From contig NZ_CP029984.1 in assembly GCF_003293675.1 (NCBI RefSeq), forward strand, positions 992,043-1,056,042: a stretch of DNA of 64,000 nt, given 5' to 3'. Origin of the DNA: Gardnerella leopoldii. Its GTDB lineage: Bacteria > Actinomycetota > Actinomycetes > Actinomycetales > Bifidobacteriaceae. The notes under the pieces are model-generated. The model worked only from the letters and a program-made list of their open reading frames with translations. It had not been told where the DNA came from and made no database searches. Position numbers and translations under genes: made by a program. Of this stretch, positions 45,716 to 55,461 are shown one piece after another; within the stretch, counting starts at the first letter, position 1, and every line of letters starts with the position of its first letter.

Positions 45716-47292
45716 CCGCTCCGTGGATTATTTTTTACGTTACTTTTACTATTTTTTGTATTTTTTGTATTGTTTACTATTTTAGACTCGCCTACTTGCA
45801 ATTTTGCTTTAGGAGAATCCTTATTTTCAGAATCTACTTTACGCTTTGCAATATCTTTATTTACGGCATCTAATATTTCGCGCGAAATTGGCATTGTTGC
45901 CAATACGTCAGTTTGATCAGAATCGTTAGAGGAAACTTTGCTACTATTCGCATCGTCAGAATCTGACACATAAGCTTGCTTATACCAATATAAAATATCC
46001 TCGTTTAGAGAAATGCGAGAGCTTGTGCCTTTCATTACACGATGAACACTTTCACTCATTGGATTCATGAACTTACGGCCAATCGCCTCAACGCAACGAA
46101 CAATAATAGAAGTGTGATCAGGGTGAGGATCGTTCATAAGCGGAGAAGAAACTAAACTATATTGCTTCGTGCATACTCTAAAAATTGCTTGCAAACTTGC
46201 AGTCACAGGCAAAGCCAAAAATGCTCCAAGAGCACCAAATACAGCGCCCATTACAAGAACTGAAATAAAAGCTACTGCAGGATTCAGATCCATAGTCTTT
46301 TCGGAAATCTTCGGCGAAATAACCATGTTCTCAATTTGCTGATAAATCGTAATAAAAATTAATGTTGCAACAGCCGCACCAAAACCATTGGAACCCCACG
46401 CAACCAAGATAGGCAAAGCTCCACCCAAATAGCCACCAATTGTAGGCACAAACTGCGAAACAATTCCGCAGAATAAGGATAGCGGAAGCCAATACGGTAT
46501 ATTCATCACAATAAGGAAAATTGCGGTACCCACTGCGTTAATCGCTGCCAAAATAATTCGCGAAAATAAGAAGCTCGAAATCTGCTCTTGAACAACTGAC
46601 CAAATAAATAGGAAACGACGCTGAGCTTGCGGATTCATCCAACGGCACATGCTACGACGCATAGCCGGACCTGCTGCAGAAATGTAATACGTAACCATAA
46701 TAATGGTAAGCAAATCAAGCAGAACAGTCATCAATCCCCATGTTGTGTTAAGTGCTTGGCCAGCAAAATCAACAACCCAAGATGTTTGCACATGCTTCAA
46801 AATTTCCATGCCAAGCTGCTCAATATTAGGCATTTTAAAACCGGTATAATGAAGCACAAAATTTGCAAATTGATTGTATAAATCAGGCAAGCCCATAACC
46901 ATTGAAACAACCTGCTGAGCAAATAAATTACCAAACAAAGCAAGTAGCAAGCTAATTACAACAAGCAAGCCCGTTAGCGTAAAGCCAGAAGCAACTCCTC
47001 GCCTCCAACCATGCTTAATTAACCGAACAACAAGCGGTTCCATTGCGAGCGCAATAAAAATAGAAATCACAACATCGAAAACAATGAATGAAATGCTATT
47101 CCAAGCGAACCATAGGAAGATGGACACAAAAGTAACAATTGCAACGTAAATAAGTGCACGCCCTAGCCAATCTGGCGGCCTTCTATCATCGCCTTTGGCT
47201 GGGAAAAGTGAAGCTAAATCTAGCTTATTTTCACTTTCTTTAATATGCTCATGCATCTTATGTTCATGCATTTCTTGCTCTTGGTAATTCAT
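45703..47292 (-). CDS. AI-2E family transporter-like membrane protein
   Basis: A 529-residue protein with about eight membrane helices and the family signature PTIGGYLGGALPILVAW followed by NMVISPKISEKTMDLNPAVAF. The family is named after autoinducer-2 export, but several members are Na+/H+ antiporters or unknown. A charged C-terminal tail of about 150 residues (Asp/Ser, then Lys/Asn-rich) is cytoplasmic. No ribosome binding site precedes the ATG at 47292; a TACAAT hexamer lies seven bases upstream, so the mRNA may be leaderless. It overlaps the glycosyltransferase gene. Confidence 0.88.
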   Translation of the reverse strand: MNYQEQEMHEHKMHEHIKESENKLDLASLFPAKGDDRRPPDWLGRALIYVAIVTFVSIFLWFAWNSISFIVFDVVISIFIALAMEPLVVRLIKHGWRRGVASGFTLTGLLVVISLLLALFGNLFAQQVVSMVMGLPDLYNQFANFVLHYTGFKMPNIEQLGMEILKHVQTSWVVDFAGQALNTTWGLMTVLLDLLTIIMVTYYISAAGPAMRRSMCRWMNPQAQRRFLFIWSVVQEQISSFLFSRIILAAINAVGTAIFLIVMNIPYWLPLSLFCGIVSQFVPTIGGYLGGALPILVAWGSNGFGAAVATLIFITIYQQIENMVISPKISEKTMDLNPAVAFISVLVMGAVFGALGAFLALPVTASLQAIFRVCTKQYSLVSSPLMNDPHPDHTSIIVRCVEAIGRKFMNPMSESVHRVMKGTSSRISLNEDILYWYKQAYVSDSDDANSSKVSSNDSDQTDVLATMPISREILDAVNKDIAKRKVDSENKDSPKAKLQVGESKIVNNTKNTKNSKSNVKNNPRSGWKR

Positions 47293-47363
47293 AGGTACTA
47301 TTGTAACTGCGCGAACTGATGAATGCGAATTAGCGGCATGTAGTATTAATTATTCGCATCTAC

Positions 47364-47399
47364 GCAACTACACGTAACATTATGTAACACAAACGTAAC
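47364..47399 (+). promoter_or_regulatory. Four RYAAC direct repeats upstream of glnA1
   Basis: GCAAC (47364-47368), GTAAC (47374-47378), GTAAC (47384-47388) and GTAAC (47395-47399) lie at 10, 10 and 11-base intervals, on one face of the helix, about 85-120 bases before glnA1. GlnR sites in Streptomyces are GTnAC/GAAAC alternating at 11 bases, so a nitrogen regulator of that kind is a candidate, but this spacing and uniformity differ. Confidence 0.6.
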
Positions 47400-47482
47400 G
47401 AGATATTCGAGTCGCTGAAATCCAAAATGGCATTCATAGTCATAAACTCATTACTGGGTTTTTTAAGAAAGGAATGGTGGCC

Positions 47483-48919
47483 ATGACCACTTTGCAAACT
47501 AAAGAAGATGCCGCAGCCCTCATTGAAAAGGAAGGCATTGAATACGTATCCGTACGATTTACTGATTTAATTGGCGTTCAGCAGCACTTTACTGTTCCTG
47601 CTGACGAGTTCTTGCACAGTGCTTTCACTGATGGAATGGCGTTCGATGGTTCTTCAATGCAAGGCTTCCAGGCTATTAACGAATCAGATATGAAGCTTAT
47701 TCCAGATGTTGACACTGCTTATATTGACCCATTCCGTAAGCATAAGACTCTGAATGTTGCTTTCTCTATTGTTGACCCTGTAACAGATGAGCCATATTCT
47801 AGGGATCCTCGTCAGGTCGCTATTAAAGCAGAGTCCTATTTGAAGTCAACTGGCATTGCTGACACTGCAAGCTTTGCCCCTGAAGCTGAGTTCTTCATCT
47901 TTGATAAGGTGCGTTTTGCTAACGACATGCAACGCTCCTTCTATGAGGTTGATTCTAACGAAGCTCCTTGGAATTCTGGCATCGACACTGAGGATGACGG
48001 CAGCAACAATATTGGTTTCAAGAATCGCGTAAAGCACGGCTACTTCCCTGTGCCACCAGTAGATCACAATCAGGATTTGCGCGATGACATGGTTTGCAAT
48101 TTGCAAAAGGTCGGCTTGATTCTTGAGCGTTCTCACCACGAAGTCGGCGGCGCAGGTCAGCAGGAAATCAACTACCGTTACAATACGCTTGTTCATGCTG
48201 GCGATGATTTGATGAAGTACAAGTATGTGGTTCATGAAACTGCTGCTTTAGCTGGTAAGGCTGCAACATTTATGCCAAAGCCAATTGCTGGAGATAACGG
48301 CACCGGCATGCACTGCCATCAGTCGCTTTGGAAGGATGGCAAGCCATTGTTCTATGCGGAAACTGGCTACGCTCAACTTTCTGATATTGCACGTTGGTAC
48401 ATTGGCGGCTTGATTAAGCACGCTTCTTCTGTGCTTGCATTTACGAATCCTTCGCTTAACTCTTACCATCGCTTGGTTCCAGGATACGAAGCTCCAGTCA
48501 ACTTGGTTTACTCTGCTCGTAACCGTTCTGCAGCTATTCGTATTCCTCTTGCTGGTACGGAACCTGCTGCTAAGCGAATTGAGTTCCGTGCACCGGATCC
48601 TTCATGCAACCCATTCTTAGCATTCTCCGCTCAGCTTATGGCAGGTTTGGATGGTGTTGTTAACCATATTGAGCCTCCTGCCCCTGTTGATAAAGATTTG
48701 TACGAGCTTCCTCCAGAGGAGCATGACGGCATTAAGCAAGTTCCTTCTTCACTTGGTGAGGCTTTGCAAGCTTTGGAAGAGGATCACGACTTCCTTATGC
48801 AAGGCGACGTATTTACTAGCGACTTGATTGAAACTTGGCTGAATTTGAAGCATGAGGAAATGGATATGGCGCGCTTGGCTCCAACTCCACTCGAGTATGA
48901 GCTTTACTTCCACATCTGA
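47483..48919 (+). CDS. glnA1: Glutamine synthetase type I, adenylylatable form
   Basis: The main ammonia-assimilating enzyme. Catalytic landmarks are [49 protein letters not shown] and [20 protein letters not shown] near residue 397 carries the tyrosine adenylylated by GlnE, which the paralogue at 9459 lacks. I start at the ATG at 47483, since AAAGGA lies nine bases before it but directly abuts the alternative ATG at 47474. That gives 478 residues, the usual GlnA1 length. Four GTAAC boxes lie upstream, and a bidirectional terminator follows. Confidence 0.97.
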   Translation: MTTLQTKEDAAALIEKEGIEYVSVRFTDLIGVQQHFTVPADEFLHSAFTDGMAFDGSSMQGFQAINESDMKLIPDVDTAYIDPFRKHKTLNVAFSIVDPVTDEPYSRDPRQVAIKAESYLKSTGIADTASFAPEAEFFIFDKVRFANDMQRSFYEVDSNEAPWNSGIDTEDDGSNNIGFKNRVKHGYFPVPPVDHNQDLRDDMVCNLQKVGLILERSHHEVGGAGQQEINYRYNTLVHAGDDLMKYKYVVHETAALAGKAATFMPKPIAGDNGTGMHCHQSLWKDGKPLFYAETGYAQLSDIARWYIGGLIKHASSVLAFTNPSLNSYHRLVPGYEAPVNLVYSARNRSAAIRIPLAGTEPAAKRIEFRAPDPSCNPFLAFSAQLMAGLDGVVNHIEPPAPVDKDLYELPPEEHDGIKQVPSSLGEALQALEEDHDFLMQGDVFTSDLIETWLNLKHEEMDMARLAPTPLEYELYFHI

Positions 48920-48942
48920 TTTGTAGTTAAGTTCTTCTAGCC

Positions 48943-48980
48943 AATAAGCCGACTCTACGATTTCGCAGAGTCGGCTTATT
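48943..48980. terminator. Bidirectional terminator between glnA1 and the ABC genes
   Basis: AATAAGCCGACTCT and AGAGTCGGCTTATT are a perfect 14-base stem around a 10-base loop. It lies between convergent genes. The flanking T-runs are short, so efficiency is uncertain. Confidence 0.85.
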
Positions 48981-48989
48981 GTTTGGCGC

Positions 48990-49631
48990 TCAAGCAGATT
49001 GTCGCGTTAGCTGTTTATTTTTTAGCACGTATTTTACATCAGCTTGAGATGCGACCTTCGAATCATGAGTAACAACAATCACACATTTGCCATGCTCTCT
49101 AGCAGCTTTTTTTAATATTGCAATAACTTCTTTAGTTGTTGCAGGGTCAAGACTTCCAGTAGGCTCATCAGCTAAAATTACCGGCGCAGAAGATACTAAA
49201 GCTCGTCCAATTGCAACACGCTGCTGTTGACCACCAGAAAGTTTAGTGACGTTACGATTTGCTTCTTCTTCAGTTAACCCAAGATCTATTAGCACTTGAA
49301 CATCAGCATGTGAATTTACTAATCGCAAATTTTCTAATGGCGTCAAATAGTCAATAAGATTAAAATTCTGGAAAACAAGTGAAATATGTTTTTTGCGATG
49401 CTCAACATATCCTGTTTTTGCAATATCCTCACCATTGAACAATACTTCACCTTTATAAGGAGTATCTAATCCAGCTAAAAGTGAGAGCATAGTAGACTTT
49501 CCTGCTCCAGAAGCTCCCATGATACTGTACATTTTGCCAATTTCGAAATCTGCATTCACGTCATTTAGTACCGCAATATTTGCAGGTCCGTAAGTGTACT
49601 TCACATTTTTTAATTGCAATAAAGCCGACAT
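48990..49631 (-). CDS. ABC transporter ATP-binding protein, MacB/LolD type
   Basis: A 213-residue ATPase with GASGAGKSTML (Walker A, near 40), LSGGQQQRVAIGRALV (signature) and VILADEPTGSLDP (Walker B). It belongs to the family that drives FtsX-like permeases. Two such permeases (49737 and 51134) lie upstream in the same direction. AAGGAGC five bases before the ATG is a strong site. The last residues and stop lie in a copy of the short CAAGCAG repeat found after several genes here. Confidence 0.92.
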   Translation of the reverse strand: MSALLQLKNVKYTYGPANIAVLNDVNADFEIGKMYSIMGASGAGKSTMLSLLAGLDTPYKGEVLFNGEDIAKTGYVEHRKKHISLVFQNFNLIDYLTPLENLRLVNSHADVQVLIDLGLTEEEANRNVTKLSGGQQQRVAIGRALVSSAPVILADEPTGSLDPATTKEVIAILKKAAREHGKCVIVVTHDSKVASQADVKYVLKNKQLTRQSA

Positions 49632-49736
49632 AATAAGCTCCTTATTTTTACATAATTTAAATATGATTTATACGATTTGTTCCATTTATGCGATTGCGCT
49701 TTTAGTAGAAAATTCGCATACGCAACTACATTTCTG

Positions 49737-51059
49737 CTAACTCATGGCACTCAGTATTTTCCGAGGCTTCTTTATTAATATTGGCAGCACTGCGACAAGT
49801 AATGCGACTATTGAAATAAACAAACCCATAACAAAGGCAGCAAGAGTTTGCAGCAATGGCAATACTGGCATACCATCCGCAATAAATGACGAATCAGCAC
49901 TATGCAAAATCGCAGAACCAATAACGCCAGAAAAAGCAGCACCGAAGCCTAACGAAATGACGAATGACACAATGTTGAGTATCGCTATTTCAACAAGCAA
50001 TTGACTAACTATTATTGCTCTAGATAATCCAATAGACATAAGTACGCCAATCTCGTGCATACGTCCTCTAACCCAGAACACTAATACAAGTCCAAGCACT
50101 AAAATACCAACAAAACTTAGTGCCACAAAAATCATTCGCACAAGTTGTTGCACAGAGTTAACCGAGCTTATTACATCAGACAATTGCGAAGCATTCTGCT
50201 CTACATCTGCCCACTTGCCAGTAATACTTTTAGCCTCCCGTATTGCACTAGCTAATAAATCAGAACGCTCAACAACACAACGCAAAACACTTCGATTAGA
50301 AGAACCCGCCAAAGACAACGCAGAACTTAAGTCAGTAAATATGCGGTTTTCTGACGTATCCGAAGGAAGCGCTCCTTTAGTTTGCAATTTGCCGGCAAAA
50401 ATACCAACAACACGAACTTTTACATTAAACCCCTGCTTAAGAATTATAGTAGAACCAATCTTAAGATTATTCTTCTTAGCAAAATCACGATGCACTATTG
50501 CTCTACCAGAAGAACGATTAGTAATATGCTCACCCTGCTCTAAACGGTACAATCCCTCTTGAAAACCTTGAGATAATCGAGAATCTGTTGTGCCAGTAAT
50601 TCCGGCAGCATGAGCCAAAACATCATCGTCTAGTCTAGGACCCTGCGCAGGAAGCACAAGTTGCTTTCCAACAGGCACAGCTAAAACATCGCGCTCTTCC
50701 ACTACAGTTTTTACGCTCGAAATCGCAGCAAATTTACGAATTTGACTAGAGTCAATTCCTTCATTTGCGCCCAAATCTTGAGGAATTGAGGAACTAGATG
50801 TAGCAGTAGCAGAATTAGAATTTGCATTACTTTGCTCTGGAAGAGTTTCACCTCGAGTTTTTGCTCGTACAGTAAAACCTAAGCCAATACTGGATTGAAT
50901 ACGATCCCTAGCACCCTCAACAGAAGCACTGATACCAGCTTGTGAAACTAGCGCACTTAAAACAAGAGTCATAATCAGCACAATTATTGCGTTACGTCGA
51001 GGTTTGCGCAATATTGCAAGTTTCGCTCGAGCACATAAAGAAATTACTTCACCATTCAT
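49737..51059 (-). CDS. FtsX-family ABC permease
   Basis: About 440 residues with an N-terminal helix (about 20-40), a large extracellular domain of about 250 residues and three C-terminal helices, the MacB/FtsX layout. The C-terminal part (VLVFWVRGRMHEIGVLMSIGLSR) is typical of the family. The two permeases flanking each other with one ATPase suggest a heteromeric complex acting on an extracytoplasmic substrate. The ATG at 51059 is chosen over the in-frame GTG at 51071; neither has a strong ribosome binding site. Confidence 0.88.
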   Translation of the reverse strand: MNGEVISLCARAKLAILRKPRRNAIIVLIMTLVLSALVSQAGISASVEGARDRIQSSIGLGFTVRAKTRGETLPEQSNANSNSATATSSSSIPQDLGANEGIDSSQIRKFAAISSVKTVVEERDVLAVPVGKQLVLPAQGPRLDDDVLAHAAGITGTTDSRLSQGFQEGLYRLEQGEHITNRSSGRAIVHRDFAKKNNLKIGSTIILKQGFNVKVRVVGIFAGKLQTKGALPSDTSENRIFTDLSSALSLAGSSNRSVLRCVVERSDLLASAIREAKSITGKWADVEQNASQLSDVISSVNSVQQLVRMIFVALSFVGILVLGLVLVFWVRGRMHEIGVLMSIGLSRAIIVSQLLVEIAILNIVSFVISLGFGAAFSGVIGSAILHSADSSFIADGMPVLPLLQTLAAFVMGLFISIVALLVAVLPILIKKPRKILSAMS

Positions 51060-51133
51060 AATGTTACTCACTAACTTTTCAAATAACTTTCATACGACGA
51101 ATTATGAAAACTATGCCGCCAAACAGCATAGTT

Positions 51134-52504
51134 CTACTTTTGCAATCCGAGGAGCTCACGAGGAGATTTGCATATAATTGGCAAATAAGACAACACAACT
51201 GCAACAACGATTACTGCACCAACGATTGTAGAAACTCCGACAAAACACTGAGCATCTACTTGTACGCTAAGTGTTTCTAAAGTTTTTGTTGCCAAAGTTG
51301 ATTCAAGATTTCCACCAGCTTGACCCATATTACTCAATTCACGGGCGGCTGATGATTGCACAGAGCCAAGAGCAACATTAGCCATCAACGGAGCTATAAC
51401 TTTTGCAAAAAGGTAACCCACAATCAACGAAGGTATTGAAATAAGCACAATCTCAGCAAGATATTGACCAACTATAGATAATTTGCCAGTGCCAATTGCA
51501 ACAAACACACCAATTTCATTACGTCGCTCATTCATCCACAGCAAAAGCACTAATGCCAAAGCAATAATAGCGAATGATACAACAGCAATTGTTGTAACAG
51601 TCATTATTGAGCGCACTCCCTTTGCTGCTTTCAACAAACCAGAAACGAACTGATCGTCACGAGTTAGTTGATAGTTTTGCAAATCAATAGGCAATTTCGC
51701 AGCTTGAGACATAATATTATCCGCATCCTCGCCGCGCTTTATTCTAAAACTTGCATCCTGATATATTTCTTTTCCAGGCTTATATTTGTATAATTCGCGA
51801 GTAGTTTGCAAATCCGTATACACGGTATTAGCTGTCAATTCCGCCCTAGTTGCGACTTGACGCTTATTTGCTCCGGCATAAATTCCAACAATACGAGTTT
51901 TTACTGTTGCTGTTGATTGTTGAATATTGTCAGCATCGTAAGGATTAGCGCGAAGTGTAAGAGTATCTCCTACATGTAATCCGTTAGCTTTAGCGAGATC
52001 TTCATGAATTAGTGATGCATGAACGTTGTTAGCAATAAGATGCTTGCCCTTAGACATAGTTATTGCTTTTGTTTTAAAAGTATTTAAACCAGTAGAGTCA
52101 TTCGTCCCTTCAATATTAACGGCATTGCCAAACTGCTGTTCACGCTTATTGTCATACTCTTGTACGCCTGGAATTCTTGCCGCTTTAGCATTAACTAAAT
52201 CCGCTGTTACATTTTGTCGAACAACGTAGGAAGCAATTCCATTTAACTTTGCAATTGCCTGTACATCTTTAGGTTTTACAGTTCCAGCTCCTCTAGGAGT
52301 TCCAGGGTTTATTTGAGGGTTATTTGCGAGCACAAAACTAGACTCTGCTTGCGCTTCAACTTTTTCTCCTTCTCTACCTGCAGCATTTGAAACTGCAGAA
52401 GTAGAAAATAACAATGTCGAAATAAGAAATACAATAATGAAAACTATTGCTGTTTTTATTCGTTTCCTCAGAATGTAGCGTATTGCACGAGAGATAAACG
52501 TCAT
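51134..52504 (-). CDS. FtsX-family ABC permease
   Basis: A 456-residue paralogue of the preceding permease, with one N-terminal helix (about 16-37), an extracellular domain containing TLRANPYDADN and VVGIYAGANKRQ-type beta segments, and three C-terminal helices with LLLWMNERRNEIGVFVAIGTGK. GAAAGG precedes the ATG at 52504. It is the first gene of the three-gene ABC operon. No two-component system or peptide gene is next to it, so the role (peptide resistance, export or wall regulation) is open. Confidence 0.88.
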   Translation of the reverse strand: MTFISRAIRYILRKRIKTAIVFIIVFLISTLLFSTSAVSNAAGREGEKVEAQAESSFVLANNPQINPGTPRGAGTVKPKDVQAIAKLNGIASYVVRQNVTADLVNAKAARIPGVQEYDNKREQQFGNAVNIEGTNDSTGLNTFKTKAITMSKGKHLIANNVHASLIHEDLAKANGLHVGDTLTLRANPYDADNIQQSTATVKTRIVGIYAGANKRQVATRAELTANTVYTDLQTTRELYKYKPGKEIYQDASFRIKRGEDADNIMSQAAKLPIDLQNYQLTRDDQFVSGLLKAAKGVRSIMTVTTIAVVSFAIIALALVLLLWMNERRNEIGVFVAIGTGKLSIVGQYLAEIVLISIPSLIVGYLFAKVIAPLMANVALGSVQSSAARELSNMGQAGGNLESTLATKTLETLSVQVDAQCFVGVSTIVGAVIVVAVVLSYLPIICKSPRELLGLQK

Positions 52505-52646
52505 CGACTACCTTTCTTCATTGAAAATTGCTTGTATATCAACCTTTAAATATACGGACTACCAGTATAACATATCCATACTGAAAAATGCGTTTAGTGT
52601 CATACTTTACAATGCGCAAATCTACCAGTGCGCAAATCTACGCTAT

Positions 52647-52693
52647 AAAAAAGTTTCCCTCTGCAAAACAAATTGTAGAGGGAAACTTTTATT
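52647..52693 (-). terminator. Intrinsic terminator after the zinc-ribbon gene
   Basis: AAAGTTTCCCTCT and AGAGGGAAACTTT form a 13-pair stem with a 14-base loop. On the minus strand it is followed by TTTATAG. It lies 42 bases after the stop of the gene at 52735. Confidence 0.8.
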
Positions 52694-52734
52694 CGTATTT
52701 AATGCGCCTTTAAATTTTGCACATTTCGTTAGGT

Positions 52735-54129
52735 TTAGTCTTGGTTAAAATCTATTACTAGCTTATTATCTTTAATACTAAACTTTCCATAAACATAACC
52801 ACTATTTCTAGTGTGCGAGTCTCTCCAATCGCTATCATCATCATCGTCCTTATAGCGATAAGTAATGTCTACACCAACCTCATCGCTCTGAAAAGTTCCT
52901 GACGACATGTTAACTTGATCCAACATAGGAGTGCTATTAACACTACGCTTAATATTGTCATATTTATAGCTGGTATAGTAACTAAAGCTTGCAAATCTAC
53001 AACTCTCTGGAACATCAGTTTCAGTTGACGCTACACATTTATCGACATGCTTTTGAATAGCCTTAGTAAGCTCATCCTTTAATGTTTCTGTAGCTTCTAA
53101 CTCTAAACTTGCAGATTCCGAACTATCTTTTTCGCTAATTGACGCGTCAGCAGAATTTGTGGTCCACAGTTGCGAACTTTTTGCAGATTCAATATGGTAA
53201 GCACCAGGATACACTGGAAGTCTATATTCTGTAGCTGATGTATATACTGAATAACCGTATTCTGAACTGTAGCTTTCACCGTCATATTTCGGCGATTTTT
53301 TGAGAGTAGACAAATTTATTTCAGAATCATTAACTTTTATTTTATCAACTTCATTTGGCACAGTTATGGTAATGTGACCAAATGGTGGATATTGAACTTT
53401 ATAAGAGTCAAAGAATAGCCACTGTTTGCCAGCTGGTACAAGGCTTATTACCGCCGAAGCATCACTATCGCCAATTTTGTAAGAAAGCTTAAATGAATTG
53501 TATGGGCCACTATCAACACTCATGTAAGACATATGATTCTTGGAAGCTCTGCCTATTGCGCTTGTAAGTAAGGCACGATAATTTTCTGGAACTTTAGAAG
53601 AAGACCAATCTGTCATATTGTTAGCTTCATCAAAATTGCCTTCTTGCAAAGACTTCACATAACGTTGAATTGTTGCTTGTGGAGAATACACATTCTGTTG
53701 AATAACTGTATAACCTATACCAAGAACCACAATAACAATGCCAATTACAATAAGCATAATTTTTGTGCTGTGTTTCATAGGCGTGCTTCTCACAACATTA
53801 CCTGCTACGAAATTAGGATTAAACGAATCAGGAGCATAATATTCTGTAGGCTGATTTTGCGAATAATCCTGCTGATTATAGTACTGTTGATTTGAATAAT
53901 CCTGCTGTCCATAAGTATTTTGACTGCTATAAACAGGTTGAGGATAAGCTTGCGTATTCTGCTGAATGAACTGCGTTTGTTGTACATCGTTCATTTGATT
54001 TTGCTGATATTGAGCACTTTGCATTGGCTGATAACTTGAATTAGCTTGCTGCGGCACAAGACTAGCTCCACAAGATGAGCATACTATAGCTCCATAAGCA
54101 TTTTGACTGTTGCAATATGGACAATTCAT
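52735..54129 (-). CDS. Zinc-ribbon membrane protein, TcaA/YvbJ-like
   Basis: A 464-residue protein. Residues 1-25 form a zinc ribbon (CPYC and CSSC pairs), then a disordered Gln/Tyr/Asn-rich stretch to about 110, one membrane helix (about 120-142) and a large outer domain. The layout resembles the TcaA/YvbJ family of Gram-positive bacteria, linked to cell-wall or glycopeptide response; the function here is unknown. It follows another zinc-ribbon gene (54205) by a terminator. The ATG at 54129 has only a weak site (GGAGAG). Confidence 0.75.
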   Translation of the reverse strand: MNCPYCNSQNAYGAIVCSSCGASLVPQQANSSYQPMQSAQYQQNQMNDVQQTQFIQQNTQAYPQPVYSSQNTYGQQDYSNQQYYNQQDYSQNQPTEYYAPDSFNPNFVAGNVVRSTPMKHSTKIMLIVIGIVIVVLGIGYTVIQQNVYSPQATIQRYVKSLQEGNFDEANNMTDWSSSKVPENYRALLTSAIGRASKNHMSYMSVDSGPYNSFKLSYKIGDSDASAVISLVPAGKQWLFFDSYKVQYPPFGHITITVPNEVDKIKVNDSEINLSTLKKSPKYDGESYSSEYGYSVYTSATEYRLPVYPGAYHIESAKSSQLWTTNSADASISEKDSSESASLELEATETLKDELTKAIQKHVDKCVASTETDVPESCRFASFSYYTSYKYDNIKRSVNSTPMLDQVNMSSGTFQSDEVGVDITYRYKDDDDDSDWRDSHTRNSGYVYGKFSIKDNKLVIDFNQD

Positions 54130-54159
54130 ATATTTCTCTCCGTATATTTTTACAAAATA

Positions 54160-54190
54160 AGCCTAGCAGACAAGACTGCTAGGCTTATGA
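54160..54190 (-). terminator. Intrinsic terminator between the two zinc-ribbon genes
   Basis: AAGCCTAGCAG and CTGCTAGGCTT form an 11-pair stem with a six-base loop. On the minus strand ATTTTGT follows. It lies about 15 bases after the stop of the gene at 54205. Confidence 0.8.
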
Positions 54191-54204
54191 CTTATTAGAT
54201 ATAT

Positions 54205-55461
54205 TTACCTAAATAAATTAGCTAGGTCTTGTGCTTTATTCATAAGATTATTCGAAGGAACCAAGGAATTAACCATAGCAGTATTGATTGCAGCAACGAT
54301 AAATATTGCAACAATTCCAATCAAGATAAAGATAACCCACATCCACTCACGATCAAGCTTACCCTTGTAGTGTGCAGTTGCCATAAACGATACAGGAATG
54401 AGCATCAATAATACCAAGTAAAGTGTGTGCAAAGACATAGATGGAACTTGCAAAACAGCACTAGGATTATTCATTAACAATGAGATGTCTGAATTGCTGT
54501 AGATTATAGATGCAACTAAAGAATCACTGCCTTCTACTTTTCCTTTAAAGTAATTCATAACAGGAATAGATGGAGCAATGAAAGTCAAAATCACTGAAAC
54601 AATTTGCAAGCCTAAAAGCGGTACGAGTTTCTGAGCAAAAAGAACGTGAAGCTGAGCTGGCGAAACCTCTTCACCAAACATCTTCATGCCAAGCAAAGCT
54701 ACACCGTATACAGCGTATACGGTAATCATTCCAATAACAAACTTATAGAAGAATAGTGTAAAAGGCACACCAGGAGTTTGCTGTCCAGCGAACTTAGATA
54801 CAAGTTCCAAAGCAGTGCTATTAGAAGCATTGTAGAAAGAAAGCGAAGAGAAATATGCTTGGAAACCAAACAGCAAACCAGAAATCACAGAAATTAAAAC
54901 TGCGTAAATATTAGATACGCGATACCTCTGAGAAGGATTCTTAAGAGCAGTTACTAACCAACGGAAGAAGTTCATCATCTGTTCAGCATTAAGCTGGTTT
55001 GAAATTTGGCTATAGTGCGAAACGCCTGGAGTATTTGGGCGATTCTGCATACCCGGCATTCCTGGCTGAGCTGGCATACCCTGCTGAGCATATGGATAGC
55101 CTGGACGTTGCATATTTGGCATACCCTGCTGAGGCATACCCTGCTGAGGCATTCCTGGCTGAGCTGGCATACCCTGCTGAGGCATACTAGGACGCGCAAA
55201 CTGAGGAGCATGCTGCGCAATAGGCTGAGCAGGCGCCGGCTGAGCTGGTGTAGGCTGAACATGCACTTGCTGAACAGGCACTGGCTGAGCTGGAGCATGT
55301 TGAACAGGTACTGACTGAACAGGTGCCGGCTGAGCAGGTGTTGGCTGAACGGGTGCCGGCTGAACGGGTGCCGGCTGAGCAGCCTCAAACTTGTTACCAC
55401 AACCCTTGCAGAATTTTGCAGTATCAATATTCTGGGTACCGCATTGAGCGCAAACTTTCAC
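54205..55461 (-). CDS. Zinc-ribbon multi-pass membrane protein with Pro/Gln repeats
   Basis: The first 20 residues form a zinc ribbon (CAQC and CKGC). Residues about 25-150 are tandem units such as QPAPVQ and QQGMPAQPGMP. Six or so membrane helices follow (about 190-418). AAAGGAGA just before the GTG at 55461 sets the start; frames opening upstream have no site. The folded part resembles YIP1/DUF-type membrane domains only loosely, so the function is unknown. It is followed by a terminator and a second zinc-ribbon gene. Confidence 0.75.
   Translation of the reverse strand: MKVCAQCGTQNIDTAKFCKGCGNKFEAAQPAPVQPAPVQPTPAQPAPVQSVPVQHAPAQPVPVQQVHVQPTPAQPAPAQPIAQHAPQFARPSMPQQGMPAQPGMPQQGMPQQGMPNMQRPGYPYAQQGMPAQPGMPGMQNRPNTPGVSHYSQISNQLNAEQMMNFFRWLVTALKNPSQRYRVSNIYAVLISVISGLLFGFQAYFSSLSFYNASNSTALELVSKFAGQQTPGVPFTLFFYKFVIGMITVYAVYGVALLGMKMFGEEVSPAQLHVLFAQKLVPLLGLQIVSVILTFIAPSIPVMNYFKGKVEGSDSLVASIIYSNSDISLLMNNPSAVLQVPSMSLHTLYLVLLMLIPVSFMATAHYKGKLDREWMWVIFILIGIVAIFIVAAINTAMVNSLVPSNNLMNKAQDLANLFR
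55064..55383. repeat. In-frame minisatellite within the zinc-ribbon gene
   Basis: Units of 15 and 18 bases, such as GGTGCCGGCTGAACG and GGCATACCCTGCTGA, repeat in tandem. They are multiples of three, so copy-number changes would alter the length of the Pro/Gln linker and not the reading frame. Confidence 0.8.

Noticed and set aside
54999..55427. Repeat-rich frames in other phases within the zinc-ribbon gene
   Set aside because: They are by-products of the 15/18-base minisatellite, which leaves all frames open; the zinc ribbon and membrane domain lie in the annotated frame.
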